Below are positions 15,874-24,221 of a stretch of 37,598 nucleotides of DNA, piece by piece. The DNA is from Rhodanobacteraceae bacterium. Lineage in GTDB: Bacteria; Acidobacteriota; Terriglobia; Terriglobales; Acidobacteriaceae. A program made the translations under genes and the position numbers. Location: NCBI GenBank assembly GCA_903970285.1, contig CAJCHN010000142.1, positions 1 to 37,598 of the forward strand, in the 5' to 3' direction. Each line of letters opens with the position of its first letter. Positions within the stretch are counted from its first letter, which is position 1. A model generated the notes under the pieces. That model saw nothing but the letters and a program-made list of their open reading frames with translations, searched no databases and was not told the DNA's origin.

Positions 15874-16575
15874 CTATGGCCTGGCCATCCGCTCAAACGC
15901 GGCGACGAGTCCGGCAGCATAGTCACATCCGCCTGCCAGCGGGCACTCATTGCACCGAGGGGCTTTATCCTTGCACAGCACCCGTCCGTGTTCCCTCAAC
16001 AGCAGAAACGCCTGCTGCCTTGATTCGATCTCCGCCGGGATCACGGTCGCGATATTCCGCTGCACGTCCCGGTACATGCTTCCGTAGTTCTTTTGTGGTC
16101 TACCCCAACCGACGCGGGTCAGGACACGTAGACCGTTTGATTCAAGCGGCAATCCTGCGCCCATTCCGCAGAACAGCAGTATCTTCTCCGCTCCCGGATC
16201 GCCGATGTTGGCGTACTGCTTCAGCGCCCTCTTGGCCTCGGCGAAAGGCTTCTTAAGGATCGCGCTCAGGTCGCCGTCGTACTGCTGCAGAGTAATCCTG
16301 GCGATCTCACGCCATCGGAAGACCCGCACCTCCGGGCGCATTCCGCCTCGCTGTGCCAGCGGCAGCAGCACGCCGTCCGGAGCGCGTGCGATCGCCGCGG
16401 CACTCATTCCGACCTGCTCCTGCAACGCTTCGAAGACCTCGCGCCTGCGCTCATCGGACAACAGATAGCAGGCGTTCTCCCACATCACGAGCGCAAACGG
16501 ATCCCGCGAAGGAGGCGGCTCAAGCTGTCCATACCGCTGCTTCAGCCGGGCGATCAACTGAGCGAACGTCAGCAC
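15874..16575 (-). CDS. Endonuclease III/HhH-GPD family protein with 4Fe-4S cluster and altered catalytic positions
   Basis: The 233-residue protein ends with an endonuclease III-type cluster motif, Cys201-x6-Cys208-x2-Cys211-x5-Cys217. An HhH-like segment lies near 121-131 (YANIGDPGAEK). By ungapped alignment with endonuclease III, the catalytic Lys falls on Pro127 and the catalytic Asp on Glu145 (in LPLESNGLRV), so the glycosylase/lyase chemistry may be altered or lost. The start is the GTG at 16575, because AGGAGG lies exactly 5 nt upstream. An ATG at 16608 would give an N-terminal extension but has no ribosome binding site. DNA binding or base-excision repair is the family role; the actual activity is uncertain. 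Confidence 0.88.
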   Translation of the reverse strand: MLTFAQLIARLKQRYGQLEPPPSRDPFALVMWENACYLLSDERRREVFEALQEQVGMSAAAIARAPDGVLLPLAQRGGMRPEVRVFRWREIARITLQQYDGDLSAILKKPFAEAKRALKQYANIGDPGAEKILLFCGMGAGLPLESNGLRVLTRVGWGRPQKNYGSMYRDVQRNIATVIPAEIESRQQAFLLLREHGRVLCKDKAPRCNECPLAGGCDYAAGLVAAFERMARP

Positions 16576-16580
16576 TGCCA

Positions 16581-16586
16581 CCTCCT
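16581..16586 (-). promoter_or_regulatory. Strong Shine-Dalgarno site selecting a GTG start
   Basis: AGGAGG on the minus strand lies 5 nt from the GTG at 16575. It decides against the upstream ATG at 16608 for the endonuclease III-family gene. Confidence 0.65.
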
Positions 16587-16775
16587 GCGGGCATTCTATG
16601 TCGAGCATACTCAAGACGGCTTTGCACCGGCAGCCGAATGCTTCCCGCTCTTCAATGGCTGACCTTAAGATGGGATGGAGTAGTACGGCAGCCCTGCAGG
16701 CGACCGGCCGGTGCGCGAGCGGCTGGCTTCAAGAGCATGATCGCTGCGCCGCCTGCGATACTGGTTGCAGCGACC

Positions 16776-17978
16776 ATGCACACTGCTCCGCTTGACTGGC
16801 TCCTCATCCTCTGCTGCCTGGCCGGGCTTTCGCCTCGATCGCTCCACGCCCAGGGCCTTGCAGCCGGCAGATCTCAACCTCAGGCTGTCCCACAGCAAAG
16901 CGTGCCTCAGGCCCCCGTTCATCCGCGCGTCATCGTCTTCGTCCATGGCCTTCACGGCAGCCGGGATTCCTGGCGTGCGGCCAACGGCGCTTACTGGCCC
17001 GATCTTGTCCAGACCGACCCGCGCTTCGCCTACTCCGACGTCGTTGTGGCCGAGTATCCGTCGCCGTCTTCAAATGGCAAGATGTCGAGCGTCCAATTAG
17101 CCGACATCCTCTACACGCACCTCCGGCAAGCCCACGTGTGGGATCATCGCGAGGTCGTCTTCATCGCGCACAGCCTCGGCGGCATCCTGGTGGAGGAGAT
17201 GCTGCTGCGCCATCCCGCGGATGCTGCCAGAGTCCGCTTTGTCGTCTCTTATGGCACTCCGCACGAGGGCTCAACCGTCGCCCGCGTCGCCTCGCTCTAC
17301 GACAAGGATCCTCTGCTCAACGATCTCAGCGACGCCGCCGGAAATGCTTTTCTCACCCAACTGGAAGACCGCTGGCGCAGCAGCGCCTCGGTCAACGGGA
17401 TCCATCGCTTCTGCGCTTATGAAGCCCAGGACACGACGGCCGAAGATGGGCTCATCCGCTATCTGAAGCCGCATACCCGCGTGGTCGGCTACTTCAGCGC
17501 CACCTACGGTTGCGACGTCACCACTCCGCCGCAGGAGATTCCGGCCGATCACATCCGCATGATCAAGCCGCTCGACCGCAACTCGCCGGCGTATGATTTC
17601 TTTCGCCGCGTCTACCGCGACAATCCCATCCTCGAAGACCAGATCGTCACCCGCGACAACGTCATCAGAGGGCTTGAAGCCGGCTGCGACAAGACCAACG
17701 CCGACCGCGATCTACAGGTTCCGGTGGCGCTCGACAGCACGCTGCGCGAGAAGGTCATCTCGGCCACTGCCTCGCTGATCGACGCCGTCGACGTGCACGA
17801 TGTCTCGCCCGACCCGCCAATCGTCACCAGGATCGATCCCGACGGCGTAGCTCACGTCAACTACGGCTTCAAAGGTCCTGGGAAGAAGCTGCTGGTCTGT
17901 CTGGCGACCGCCCATGCGTCGTTGAAGGTTGAGTTTTCCATCGATCGCCAGGTTCCCGTGCGCGAGCCGCAGAACTGA
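16776..17978 (+). CDS. Secreted alpha/beta hydrolase, PGAP1/DUF676 lipase-like
   Basis: The frame is open well upstream, but the protein plausibly starts at ATG 16776, giving 400 residues with a signal peptide (DWLLILCCLAGLSPRSLHA, cleavage before QGL). An ATG at 16737 is the alternative. The hydrolase domain has the oxyanion strand VIVFVHGLHGSRDSW, nucleophile Ser133 in VFIAHSLGGILVEE, YGTPHEGS, and probable catalytic His259 in ADHIRMIKP. These are features of PGAP1-like lipases and esterases. The last 100 residues look like a separate beta-rich domain (PPIVTRIDPDGVAHVNYGF) that I do not recognise. Likely an exported lipase or esterase; the substrate is unknown. It is convergent with the small hypothetical gene downstream. 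Confidence 0.85.
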   Translation: MHTAPLDWLLILCCLAGLSPRSLHAQGLAAGRSQPQAVPQQSVPQAPVHPRVIVFVHGLHGSRDSWRAANGAYWPDLVQTDPRFAYSDVVVAEYPSPSSNGKMSSVQLADILYTHLRQAHVWDHREVVFIAHSLGGILVEEMLLRHPADAARVRFVVSYGTPHEGSTVARVASLYDKDPLLNDLSDAAGNAFLTQLEDRWRSSASVNGIHRFCAYEAQDTTAEDGLIRYLKPHTRVVGYFSATYGCDVTTPPQEIPADHIRMIKPLDRNSPAYDFFRRVYRDNPILEDQIVTRDNVIRGLEAGCDKTNADRDLQVPVALDSTLREKVISATASLIDAVDVHDVSPDPPIVTRIDPDGVAHVNYGFKGPGKKLLVCLATAHASLKVEFSIDRQVPVREPQN

Positions 17979-18005
17979 CGACGCGACACCCACGGGAGAA
18001 CTGTC

Positions 18006-18284
18006 TTAGTCGACGAAGTAGCCGATCTCTGTAAGGACAGCATCCTTGATCTCAACCGCCAGGAGACGAGCCTTTTTTCTGGTTTTGAGTTCTTCCCGGA
18101 ACTGCTTCAGGGTCTGAAGCGAAAGGGAGGTTCCGCGCCTGAGCAGGGCCAGCAACTGGTCGCAGTCGGTGGAACAGGTGAAGTCGCCGGGCAAGCCGCG
18201 CGAGGGACGAAGAGTAAGCGAGACCGGCATCGAGCCCGCTCCCGGCCAGGGAAAAGAAACTGTGCTGACGAGGTTGAATCGCAT
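18006..18284 (-). CDS. Conserved hypothetical protein, 92 aa
   Basis: A 92-residue ORF from ATG 18284, with no signal peptide or membrane segment. The C-terminal half is amphipathic and charged (LKQFREELKTRKKARLLAVE followed by a hydrophobic end in IGYFVD). The segment DCDQLLALLRRGTSLSLQTL suggests a helical domain. It looks like a family of small acidobacterial proteins of unknown function, a resemblance from memory and not searched. No good ribosome binding site is visible. It converges with the lipase-like gene, only 27 nt separating the stops. Real coding is likely but not certain. Confidence 0.6.
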   Translation of the reverse strand: MRFNLVSTVSFPWPGAGSMPVSLTLRPSRGLPGDFTCSTDCDQLLALLRRGTSLSLQTLKQFREELKTRKKARLLAVEIKDAVLTEIGYFVD

Positions 18285-18509
18285 GCGGAGAGGATTGCAC
18301 CGACGATCGGGGGACTCAATGCTTCTCTCAGGGGATCATGTGGCCCGTTGGTGGATGGTGGGCCGGCTAAGCGACGCAAAGCAGTATCACCGGTCCGAAC
18401 GTCCCGGCAAAGGATCATCGCTTCACCATGCGTGGGCACCTTTTCACCCTGCCACACACCGGCCGTTCCTTGCTCCTCCACAACAGACTTGAAGCCTTAC
18501 GATAGCGGC

Positions 18510-19922
18510 ATGGCGACCTCTATCCCGACCAGCCCTGAGCTGTGCGCGCCTCGCATCTTGTCAAATCCCGGCGCGCCGTATCCTCCCGGGCCTTCTCTCT
18601 GGTCGCGCCTGCTCACGGCCAAACCACTCTGGCAGAATCCGATCGACACACTCACCGAGAATGCTCGTCGCTTCGGCGATCTTGTCCATTACCACGCGCT
18701 CGACGGACACGTCTTCCAGTTCAATCACCCCGCGCTGATCCAGGAGCTTCTTACCGAGAATGAAAGACGCAATCGTCGCGTGCTCATCATGCAGCGGGCC
18801 CGCAGCTTTCTTGGGGACGGTCTGCTTACCAGCGAGGAGCCGCTCCACATGCGCCAGCGCCGCATGGCCGCGCCCGCGTTCCACCGCCAGCGCATCACGG
18901 CTTACGCCGACGCAATCGCACACTTCGCCGCCGAAGTCACCGAGCGCTGGCAGCCCGGTGTTCGCGACATGCACCCCGAGATGCTGCTCATCGCGCTTCG
19001 CATCGTCGGCAAGACGCTGTTCGACATCGACGACGAAGCCGAGGCCCTGGCCATTACCGAAGCCTTCAACTCCATGCGCGGCGCGCCTCCACCCCCTGCG
19101 TGGATCCCCGACAGCGTCCTCGAAGCTCTGCAGAAGATGCCGTTCGGCCCCATGCTGCGCGTCCGCAAGGGCATGGAGCGCATCGACAGCATCATCTATG
19201 GCATGATCGCCGCCCGCCGCAAATCCCCCGGCGACCGCGGCGACCTGCTCTCCATGCTGCTCGAAGCTACCGACCCTGATTCCGGGGGCACATCGCAGGA
19301 GAAGATGCCCGATAAGCTCGTCCGCGACGAGTGCCTCACCATCATCCTCGCCGGACACGAGACCACCGCGAACGTTCTGAGCTTTGCCATGGACGTCCTC
19401 GCCCGACATCCTGAGGTCCAGGAGGCACTCCACGAAGAAGCCGTTCGCGTCCTCGGCGCGCGTCGTCCACAGGCAGCCGATTACTCCAGCCTGAAGTACG
19501 CGTACATGGTCCTCGCCGAGGTCATGCGCCTGTTCCCGACCGTCTGGGTGATCGGGCGCAGCGCCGGTCCCGAGCCCTACGACTTTCACGGCTTCACGAT
19601 CCCGCCGAAAGCCGCGCTGCTCGCGCCACAGATCGTTGTCCACCGCGACCCGCGTTTCTGGGACAATCCCGAAACCTTCAACCCGCTGCGTTTCGCCGGG
19701 GAGAACAAACGCCCGCGCTATGCCTACTTTCCCTTCGGAGGAGGCTCGCGCCAGTGCATCGGCGAGGCGCTCGCCTGGATGGAAGGCGTCTTCACGCTGA
19801 CCACCATCGCCCGCGACTGGCGCCTGGAACCCGCCCCCGGAGCACCGGCCCGGCTGCCGTTGCAGGCGTCCATCAATCTCCGTCCGAAGAACGGTGTTCC
19901 GGTTTGTCTCATCCGCCGTTAG
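18510..19922 (+). CDS. Cytochrome P450
   Basis: The 470-residue protein has all P450 landmarks: the proline-rich N-terminus (YPPGPSLWSR) without a membrane anchor, the I-helix oxygen motif AGHETT at 281-286, the K-helix ExxR (Glu337-x2-Arg340), and the heme loop FPFGGGSRQCIG with axial Cys416. It is a soluble bacterial-type monooxygenase. The frame extends 54 codons upstream, but the P450 N-terminus fits the ATG at 18510; the ribosome binding site is weak. No ferredoxin, ferredoxin reductase or biosynthetic cluster is adjacent, so the electron donor and substrate are unknown. Confidence 0.95.
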   Translation: MATSIPTSPELCAPRILSNPGAPYPPGPSLWSRLLTAKPLWQNPIDTLTENARRFGDLVHYHALDGHVFQFNHPALIQELLTENERRNRRVLIMQRARSFLGDGLLTSEEPLHMRQRRMAAPAFHRQRITAYADAIAHFAAEVTERWQPGVRDMHPEMLLIALRIVGKTLFDIDDEAEALAITEAFNSMRGAPPPPAWIPDSVLEALQKMPFGPMLRVRKGMERIDSIIYGMIAARRKSPGDRGDLLSMLLEATDPDSGGTSQEKMPDKLVRDECLTIILAGHETTANVLSFAMDVLARHPEVQEALHEEAVRVLGARRPQAADYSSLKYAYMVLAEVMRLFPTVWVIGRSAGPEPYDFHGFTIPPKAALLAPQIVVHRDPRFWDNPETFNPLRFAGENKRPRYAYFPFGGGSRQCIGEALAWMEGVFTLTTIARDWRLEPAPGAPARLPLQASINLRPKNGVPVCLIRR

Positions 19923-20209
19923 CGCAGGAGGCGGCGTTTGCATGTCCGGCAAAACGGTACTCGCAGCACCATCACGGGCACAGCAAAAAGAGAAATGCAT
20001 TCGACCCGCCGGGGGCCATGCGAGCCCTCACTCTGCCGACCCGCCTGCTGGGCGGCCTCCGCCGCGCCGAAGCGAACAGCAGACAGCTACGGCTTGGCGT
20101 CAGAAACCAGCAGTGCTGATCAGATTCTGAGAGGTGCGGGAAATTTGCACGGGTAGGCAACTGGAGTTTAAACCGCAGGGAGCGGATGGGCGTCTGTTGG
20201 AACCAAAGC
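19923..20209. other. Non-coding stretch between cytochrome P450 and a small secreted-protein gene
   Basis: These 287 nt plus the hairpin at 20210-20235 separate the convergent P450 and the minus-strand gene at 20243. Short open frames exist on both strands but have Arg/Pro/Ser-rich shadow-type composition, no ribosome binding site and no recognisable domain. Apart from the hairpin I see no structured element. Confidence 0.5.
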
Positions 20210-20235
20210 GGGGGAAAGCCAATCGGCTTCCCCCC
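20210..20235 (-). terminator. Probable intrinsic terminator hairpin
   Basis: GGGGGAAAGCC pairs with GGCTTCCCCC around a 4-nt loop, with one bulged A. It begins 8 nt past the stop of the minus-strand gene at 20243. The following bases in that direction are only modestly T-rich (GCTTTGGTT), so termination may be imperfect. Confidence 0.55.
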
Positions 20236-20242
20236 ATCAGAT

Positions 20243-20713
20243 TCAATTCTTGACTGTCATTGCCTCTGAATCGATCGCCTTTTTGCCGGTGACACCCTCG
20301 AGCGCCGCAAGTATCCCTCGATAATCGTTCTTGTCCAACTGCATGGCCAAGCCGCCCTTCTTATCTCCATCGGCCCAGGTCAGTCCCACAAAGTGCTTCT
20401 TGGACTTTGACAATGCCAGCAGCGCCCCCAGCCCCAGCGAAATCACGGCAAGGCCGATGGCCGCGCCCACGCGGCGGTGAACGTCCTGTCCATACGAAAT
20501 CTCTGTGATCGAACCAGGCGGGATCGAAACGAGTTCCGTCTTGTCTCTCATCACCCGGATCGCATCTTGAGTGACGAAGAGCTGTACTCCAGTGCCAGCC
20601 TTCACATCGGCGAGAGAGCCGCCATCGTATACAACCTTGTAAGAATTACCGTTCGCGGCAAACGCCGTCATAGGCACCAGAACACAAAGCAGCAGAGCAA
20701 GTACTCGCTTCAT
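20243..20713 (-). CDS. Secreted or membrane-associated hypothetical protein, 156 aa
   Basis: From ATG 20713, preceded by GGGGGAA, the product opens with a signal peptide (MKRVLALLLCVLVPMTAFA, cleavage before ANG). A small beta-rich domain follows (YKVVYDGGSLADVKAGTGVQ, VSIPPGSITEISYG) that is PH-like in feel, then a hydrophobic glycine-rich segment AAIGLAVISLGLGALLAL near the middle and a charged C-terminal part (FVGLTWADGDKKGG). I do not recognise a named family. It could sit in the membrane via the mid-protein segment. The frame extends upstream, but the signal peptide fixes the start. It has a terminator-like hairpin downstream and is monocistronic. Confidence 0.78.
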   Translation of the reverse strand: MKRVLALLLCVLVPMTAFAANGNSYKVVYDGGSLADVKAGTGVQLFVTQDAIRVMRDKTELVSIPPGSITEISYGQDVHRRVGAAIGLAVISLGLGALLALSKSKKHFVGLTWADGDKKGGLAMQLDKNDYRGILAALEGVTGKKAIDSEAMTVKN

Positions 20714-20927
20714 CTTTCCCCCGGGTTTGATATGGCATATAAACGCACAGGCATGACGCCTGACGACGAAGAAGACTTTGATCAAAGTATGGGGGAACTG
20801 TAGCACGGTCCGCCGACCCATCAAGTTCTTTCTCAGCCGCCGCTACGGTCAGCAGTTCGGTTTCGGAATGGATACGAGGCAGGATCGCCCGCCCGATGCC
20901 TCTGCGGGCTTTGTTACACTCCTGGGC

Positions 20928-21086
20928 ATGGGACTCATCCTTCTTCTGATCGTTCTGATCATCGTCTTCGGCGGCGGCGGCTACTACATGGGGCCGGGAA
21001 TCGGCTACTACGGAGGAGGCGGCGTTGATCTGGTACTCGCCCTGATCGTGATCTATCTGGTGTTCGGGAGAGGCAGACGGATCTGA
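20928..21086 (+). CDS. Small membrane protein, DUF3309-like (52 aa)
   Basis: The product is 52 residues: a first hydrophobic segment (GLILLLIVLIIVF), a glycine/tyrosine loop (GGGGYYMGPGIGYYGGGG) and a second segment (VDLVLALIVIYLVF) ending in GRGRRI. The two-segment pattern with a Gly-rich loop and C-terminal arginines matches the DUF3309 type of tiny membrane proteins (recognition from memory). The open frame reaches back 50 codons, but the hydrophobic protein begins at ATG 20928; the ribosome binding site is weak. Function unknown. Confidence 0.65.
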   Translation: MGLILLLIVLIIVFGGGGYYMGPGIGYYGGGGVDLVLALIVIYLVFGRGRRI

Positions 21087-21589
21087 TCGCCATGTGCTGG
21101 CCAGCATTCCGGCACGTCTGAAGCTCTCTCAAGAGACATCATCGCTGCAACCCGCTCATCTCCACTGCGCTGGTTCGCGGGGATTGGCATTCTTTCGCCT
21201 CGTCCCCTCCGAGCGGTTTACGACTCCGCAGGGATTCCCTGAGCTCCTAAGTCGCGTACAAGCTGACTCTCAGCCATCGGGCAGGCCTCTTTGCGGTCCC
21301 AGACCGGATTGCACGCGTCCGGCTGACCCGTCCTGCGCGCCACCATGGCGGGGGGATGGCGGGGGGATGGCGGGGAATAAACGGATGTTCATAATAGCTT
21401 GCGCGCCAACGCGACTTCCTGGGCGCTTTCCGCGTCTGATGCAAATAGTTGTTCCAAAATGAAGAGCCGCTTCGATCGAAAGCCGCGGACGCGGTCGAAA
21501 GTCAATCCAGGCATCTTTAAAAACGGTCACTCCTACTTCACGTGTCCGCCTGGCGGTCCGTGACCTGGCTTCTCAGGAGATTTTCAAGG
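21087..21589. other. 503-nt intergenic region with a short G-rich tandem repeat
   Basis: No convincing gene is seen. Short frames on both strands are Arg/Pro-rich, lack ribosome binding sites and overlap one another. About 21344-21377 contains three copies of an 11-nt unit, ATGGCGGGGGG, the last one degenerate. The last 50 nt hold the probable leader of the gene at 21590, with AGGAGA about 10 nt from its ATG. Confidence 0.5.
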
Positions 21590-21847
21590 ATGAAGCGCCT
21601 ATTCTTCTCCGTCTCGCTTGCGGTCTTTACGGCCTTTTGCCTCGTCATCGCTACTGCACGGCCTGCATGGGGCTATGTTGATCCCGGTTCAGGCTTCCTG
21701 GCCGTGCAGACCATCGCCTCGATCGCCGCAGCCTTTGGCTACTTTCTGCGCCGGCGCATTCGTCTGCTCTTCGGCGGGGCCAAGAAGGAGGGCAACCCCA
21801 TCCTGGCGGCCGGCCTCGGAAAGAGCGAGCGTCCGACCGCCGAATGA
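21590..21847 (+). CDS. Small membrane protein with YVDPGSG motif (85 aa)
   Basis: From ATG 21590, with AGGAGA upstream, the 85-residue product has a signal/anchor sequence (LFFSVSLAVFTAFCLVIATARPAWG) directly followed by YVDPGSGFLAVQ. A second hydrophobic segment (TIASIAAAFGYFL) comes next, then a basic patch (RRRIRLLFGG) and a polar tail. Small proteins with a Y-(V/I)-D-P-G-(S/T)-G motif after the first hydrophobic segment recur next to sulfatase-fold or polysaccharide genes in many bacteria (recollection, not searched). Here the next gene, 112 nt downstream on the same strand, is a sulfatase-fold membrane protein. Function unknown; partnership is inferred from position. Confidence 0.78.
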   Translation: MKRLFFSVSLAVFTAFCLVIATARPAWGYVDPGSGFLAVQTIASIAAAFGYFLRRRIRLLFGGAKKEGNPILAAGLGKSERPTAE

Positions 21848-21959
21848 TGCACGCCGCACCAGTTGACGGTTCAAATCCTGTCCCGGGGTCGCTCCAGCTT
21901 TCGCGATGGAGCGGCCTTCCCGTCTTCATCAGGCCGTCCACCACGCGGGATAAGTCCCG

Positions 21960-23462
21960 ATGCTGAAGAAGTTCGCGCAGTGCCTCGGCCTGGCATCGCT
22001 CATTCTGCTTGAAAATTACGATGAGTTCCTCGGCGGCGCAGGCAAGGCGCGCATGCATGTGCCGCTGCCGCTCACCGGCATCGCCCTCGCCAACCTGGCC
22101 GATATCCTGCTGCTGACGCTGCTCCTGTTCGCCGTTCTGGCGCCGCTGCGGCGCACCCGCATCTATCCGGTCGTCCGCTTACTTCTGGCCATGTTCATCC
22201 CGCTTTACTTCCTGGGGCGGGTGCAGGCGCTCCTGCCATTCGAGCTGCCCGAAGCCTTTATCCGCATCTTCGCCATAGCGTGGCCGGCCGCGTGGCTGGT
22301 GCTGTTTCTCCGTCTCCGCGGGTGGTACCGCCACACCATGATCTTCGCCAGCCGGCTGGCGGCAGGCTTCGCACTGTTTGCCGTCGCCAGCATCGGTCAG
22401 TTACTCACGCTGATCGCCTGGAGGCCTGGGCCGCACCAGCACACCGCCGCGTGGTCCGGCCAGTTTGCTGCCACCACCCCGCGCGAGCACCCGGTGCTCG
22501 TCTGGATCGTCTTCGACGAACTCTCCTACGACCAGATCTTCGAGCACCGCGCGCACGACCTCAATCTTCCCAACTTCGACGCCCTGCGCGCCGTCAGCAC
22601 CCTCTACACCGACGTCCAACCCATCGGGGACCACACGGTGAAGATTCTTCCCTCGCTGCTCAGCGGGCAGCAGGTGGACGACTATCGGTTTCGCTGGAAC
22701 GACCGCCTCGACCTGCACTTTGCCGGTCAACGCGGCTGGCACCCCGCGGGCGGGGCGCAGTCCGTCTTTGGCGACGCCCGGCAGGCGGGCTGGCGAACCG
22801 CCGCGGTCGGCTGGTACAACCCTTACTGCACCGTCTACGCGGGCTCGATCGACGACTGCTACTGGATGAACTGGGACAAGATCGAAGGTCCCATGGCACA
22901 AGACAAGACGCTCTGGCACAACATCTGGATCCCGCTCGGCCAACTGGAACGCCGCGCCGTCTCGCCCGCGCGCTCCGCCCATTTTCTTTGCAACTACGAC
23001 GTGAATCAGCGCCTGCGCACCCACCTCGATCTCGAACAGCACACCCTCCACCTGCTGCAGACGGATCAGGCCGACTTCGTCTTCCTGCACCTCGCCATCC
23101 CGCACAGCCCCAACATCTGGAGCCGCATTGACGCCGCCTACACCACCACCTGCGACAGCTCCTACCTGGATAACCTCGCGCTGGCCGACATCGAGCTCGG
23201 CAAGATGATGTCGATCCTGAAGGCGTCGCCGCGCTGGCCGCAGACGTCGATCATCGTTCAGGGCGACCACTCCTGGCGCACCGGGCTGTGGGAGTCCCTG
23301 CCCGCCTGGACCGATGAAGACGACGCCGCCGCGCGCGGCATCTTCGACACGCGCCCCGCGGTGCTCTTCCATCGCGCAGGCCAAACCGCACCCCAGACCG
23401 ACACTTCCGCCTGGTCGCTGCTCCAGGTCCACCAGGTCGCGGAGCAGATCCTGCACCAATGA
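21960..23462 (+). CDS. Membrane-bound sulfatase/phosphotransferase-fold protein
   Basis: The 500-residue protein has about four N-terminal transmembrane segments (about 40-62, 72-92, 103-120 and 130-152), then an exported alkaline-phosphatase/sulfatase-superfamily domain. Metal and nucleophile landmarks are WIVFDELSYD (Asp186), GDHTVKILPSLLSG with probable nucleophile Thr226, FLHLAIPHSPN (His377 and His382 region) and IIVQGDHSWR (Asp436-His437). A membrane domain with a Thr nucleophile is the layout of lipoteichoic-acid-synthase-like and phosphoethanolamine-transferase-like enzymes rather than free sulfatases. It may modify an envelope glycan or lipid. It forms a likely pair with the YVDPGSG protein upstream and converges with the MOSC gene. 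Confidence 0.87.
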   Translation: MLKKFAQCLGLASLILLENYDEFLGGAGKARMHVPLPLTGIALANLADILLLTLLLFAVLAPLRRTRIYPVVRLLLAMFIPLYFLGRVQALLPFELPEAFIRIFAIAWPAAWLVLFLRLRGWYRHTMIFASRLAAGFALFAVASIGQLLTLIAWRPGPHQHTAAWSGQFAATTPREHPVLVWIVFDELSYDQIFEHRAHDLNLPNFDALRAVSTLYTDVQPIGDHTVKILPSLLSGQQVDDYRFRWNDRLDLHFAGQRGWHPAGGAQSVFGDARQAGWRTAAVGWYNPYCTVYAGSIDDCYWMNWDKIEGPMAQDKTLWHNIWIPLGQLERRAVSPARSAHFLCNYDVNQRLRTHLDLEQHTLHLLQTDQADFVFLHLAIPHSPNIWSRIDAAYTTTCDSSYLDNLALADIELGKMMSILKASPRWPQTSIIVQGDHSWRTGLWESLPAWTDEDDAAARGIFDTRPAVLFHRAGQTAPQTDTSAWSLLQVHQVAEQILHQ

Positions 23463-23510
23463 ATGAGTGCGTAGCAGGACTGGCATCTGTAGCCCGACAA
23501 GAGAACTGCG

Positions 23511-24053
23511 CTAAACCGGTCCAAGTGCAACCCATGGCGTTGGCGGCAGCTCGACGGCAATGGAATCGCCTGGGCGTACGGTTCCGCTCACCAGCGCAAT
23601 CGCCATCACGCCGGCTCTTCGCGCCAGGCTGCCATCCGTATTGCGTCCAAGGCAAGCCCGCTGCAGGCCCGGCCTGAATCGATCCATCTGCAGGCACGGC
23701 GTGCGGAGCCCGGTCAACTGCACCACCGCAGTCTCGCCCAAGCCAAGCCGTGTGCCCAGCGGCAGTCCGAGCAGGTCAAGCCCGGCGGTGGTCACGTTCT
23801 CGCCCATCTCGCCAGCGCTCACGTGCAGGCCTGCGCCGCGCAACTCGTCGAACAGCTCCGACTGCAGCAGGTGCACCTGGCATAGATTTGGCGCCGCCGG
23901 ATTCAGCTTCACCAGGTAGCGATGCCGTACGGTCACGCCAGCATGCGCATCACCTTCCACGCCCAGTCCGGCCAGGATGACGATCTCCTCGACACACTGT
24001 TTGGAGAAGCTATGCCGGATACTTCGGCTGACGGAAACGATCCTGCCGCTCAT
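23511..24053 (-). CDS. MOSC-domain protein
   Basis: This 180-residue stand-alone MOSC domain has GLGVEGDAHAG, SAGEMGENVTTAGLDLLGLP and LTGLRTPCLQMDRF, where Cys120 sits at the position linked to cofactor or sulfur binding in the family. MOSC domains occur in molybdenum-cofactor sulfurases and in YiiM/YuaD-like proteins that detoxify N-hydroxylated compounds. The short single-domain form resembles the latter. The start at ATG 24053 is the only one before the fold. The upstream 168 nt separates it from the same-strand EcsC gene's stop, so it probably has its own promoter. Substrate not known. Confidence 0.9.
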   Translation of the reverse strand: MSGRIVSVSRSIRHSFSKQCVEEIVILAGLGVEGDAHAGVTVRHRYLVKLNPAAPNLCQVHLLQSELFDELRGAGLHVSAGEMGENVTTAGLDLLGLPLGTRLGLGETAVVQLTGLRTPCLQMDRFRPGLQRACLGRNTDGSLARRAGVMAIALVSGTVRPGDSIAVELPPTPWVALGPV

Positions 24054-24221
24054 GCAGTCATTCTGTCACTTTACTGTCGCACCGCGCGTAAACGAGGGCG
24101 CATCGCCACCCCGGTAAAAAGATGCAAAGTGTTCATTCGCCGTAAGTTAAGGTTAGACTTCGACCTCCGGCGCCAACACCACCCACCGGACGAATCGGGG
24201 CGGAGCACAGCGAGATGCGGT

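Noticed and set aside
16353..16736. Upstream extension of the lipase-like frame
   Set aside because: It is antisense to the endonuclease III-family gene and lacks family similarity. The signal peptide at 16776 gives a natural start.
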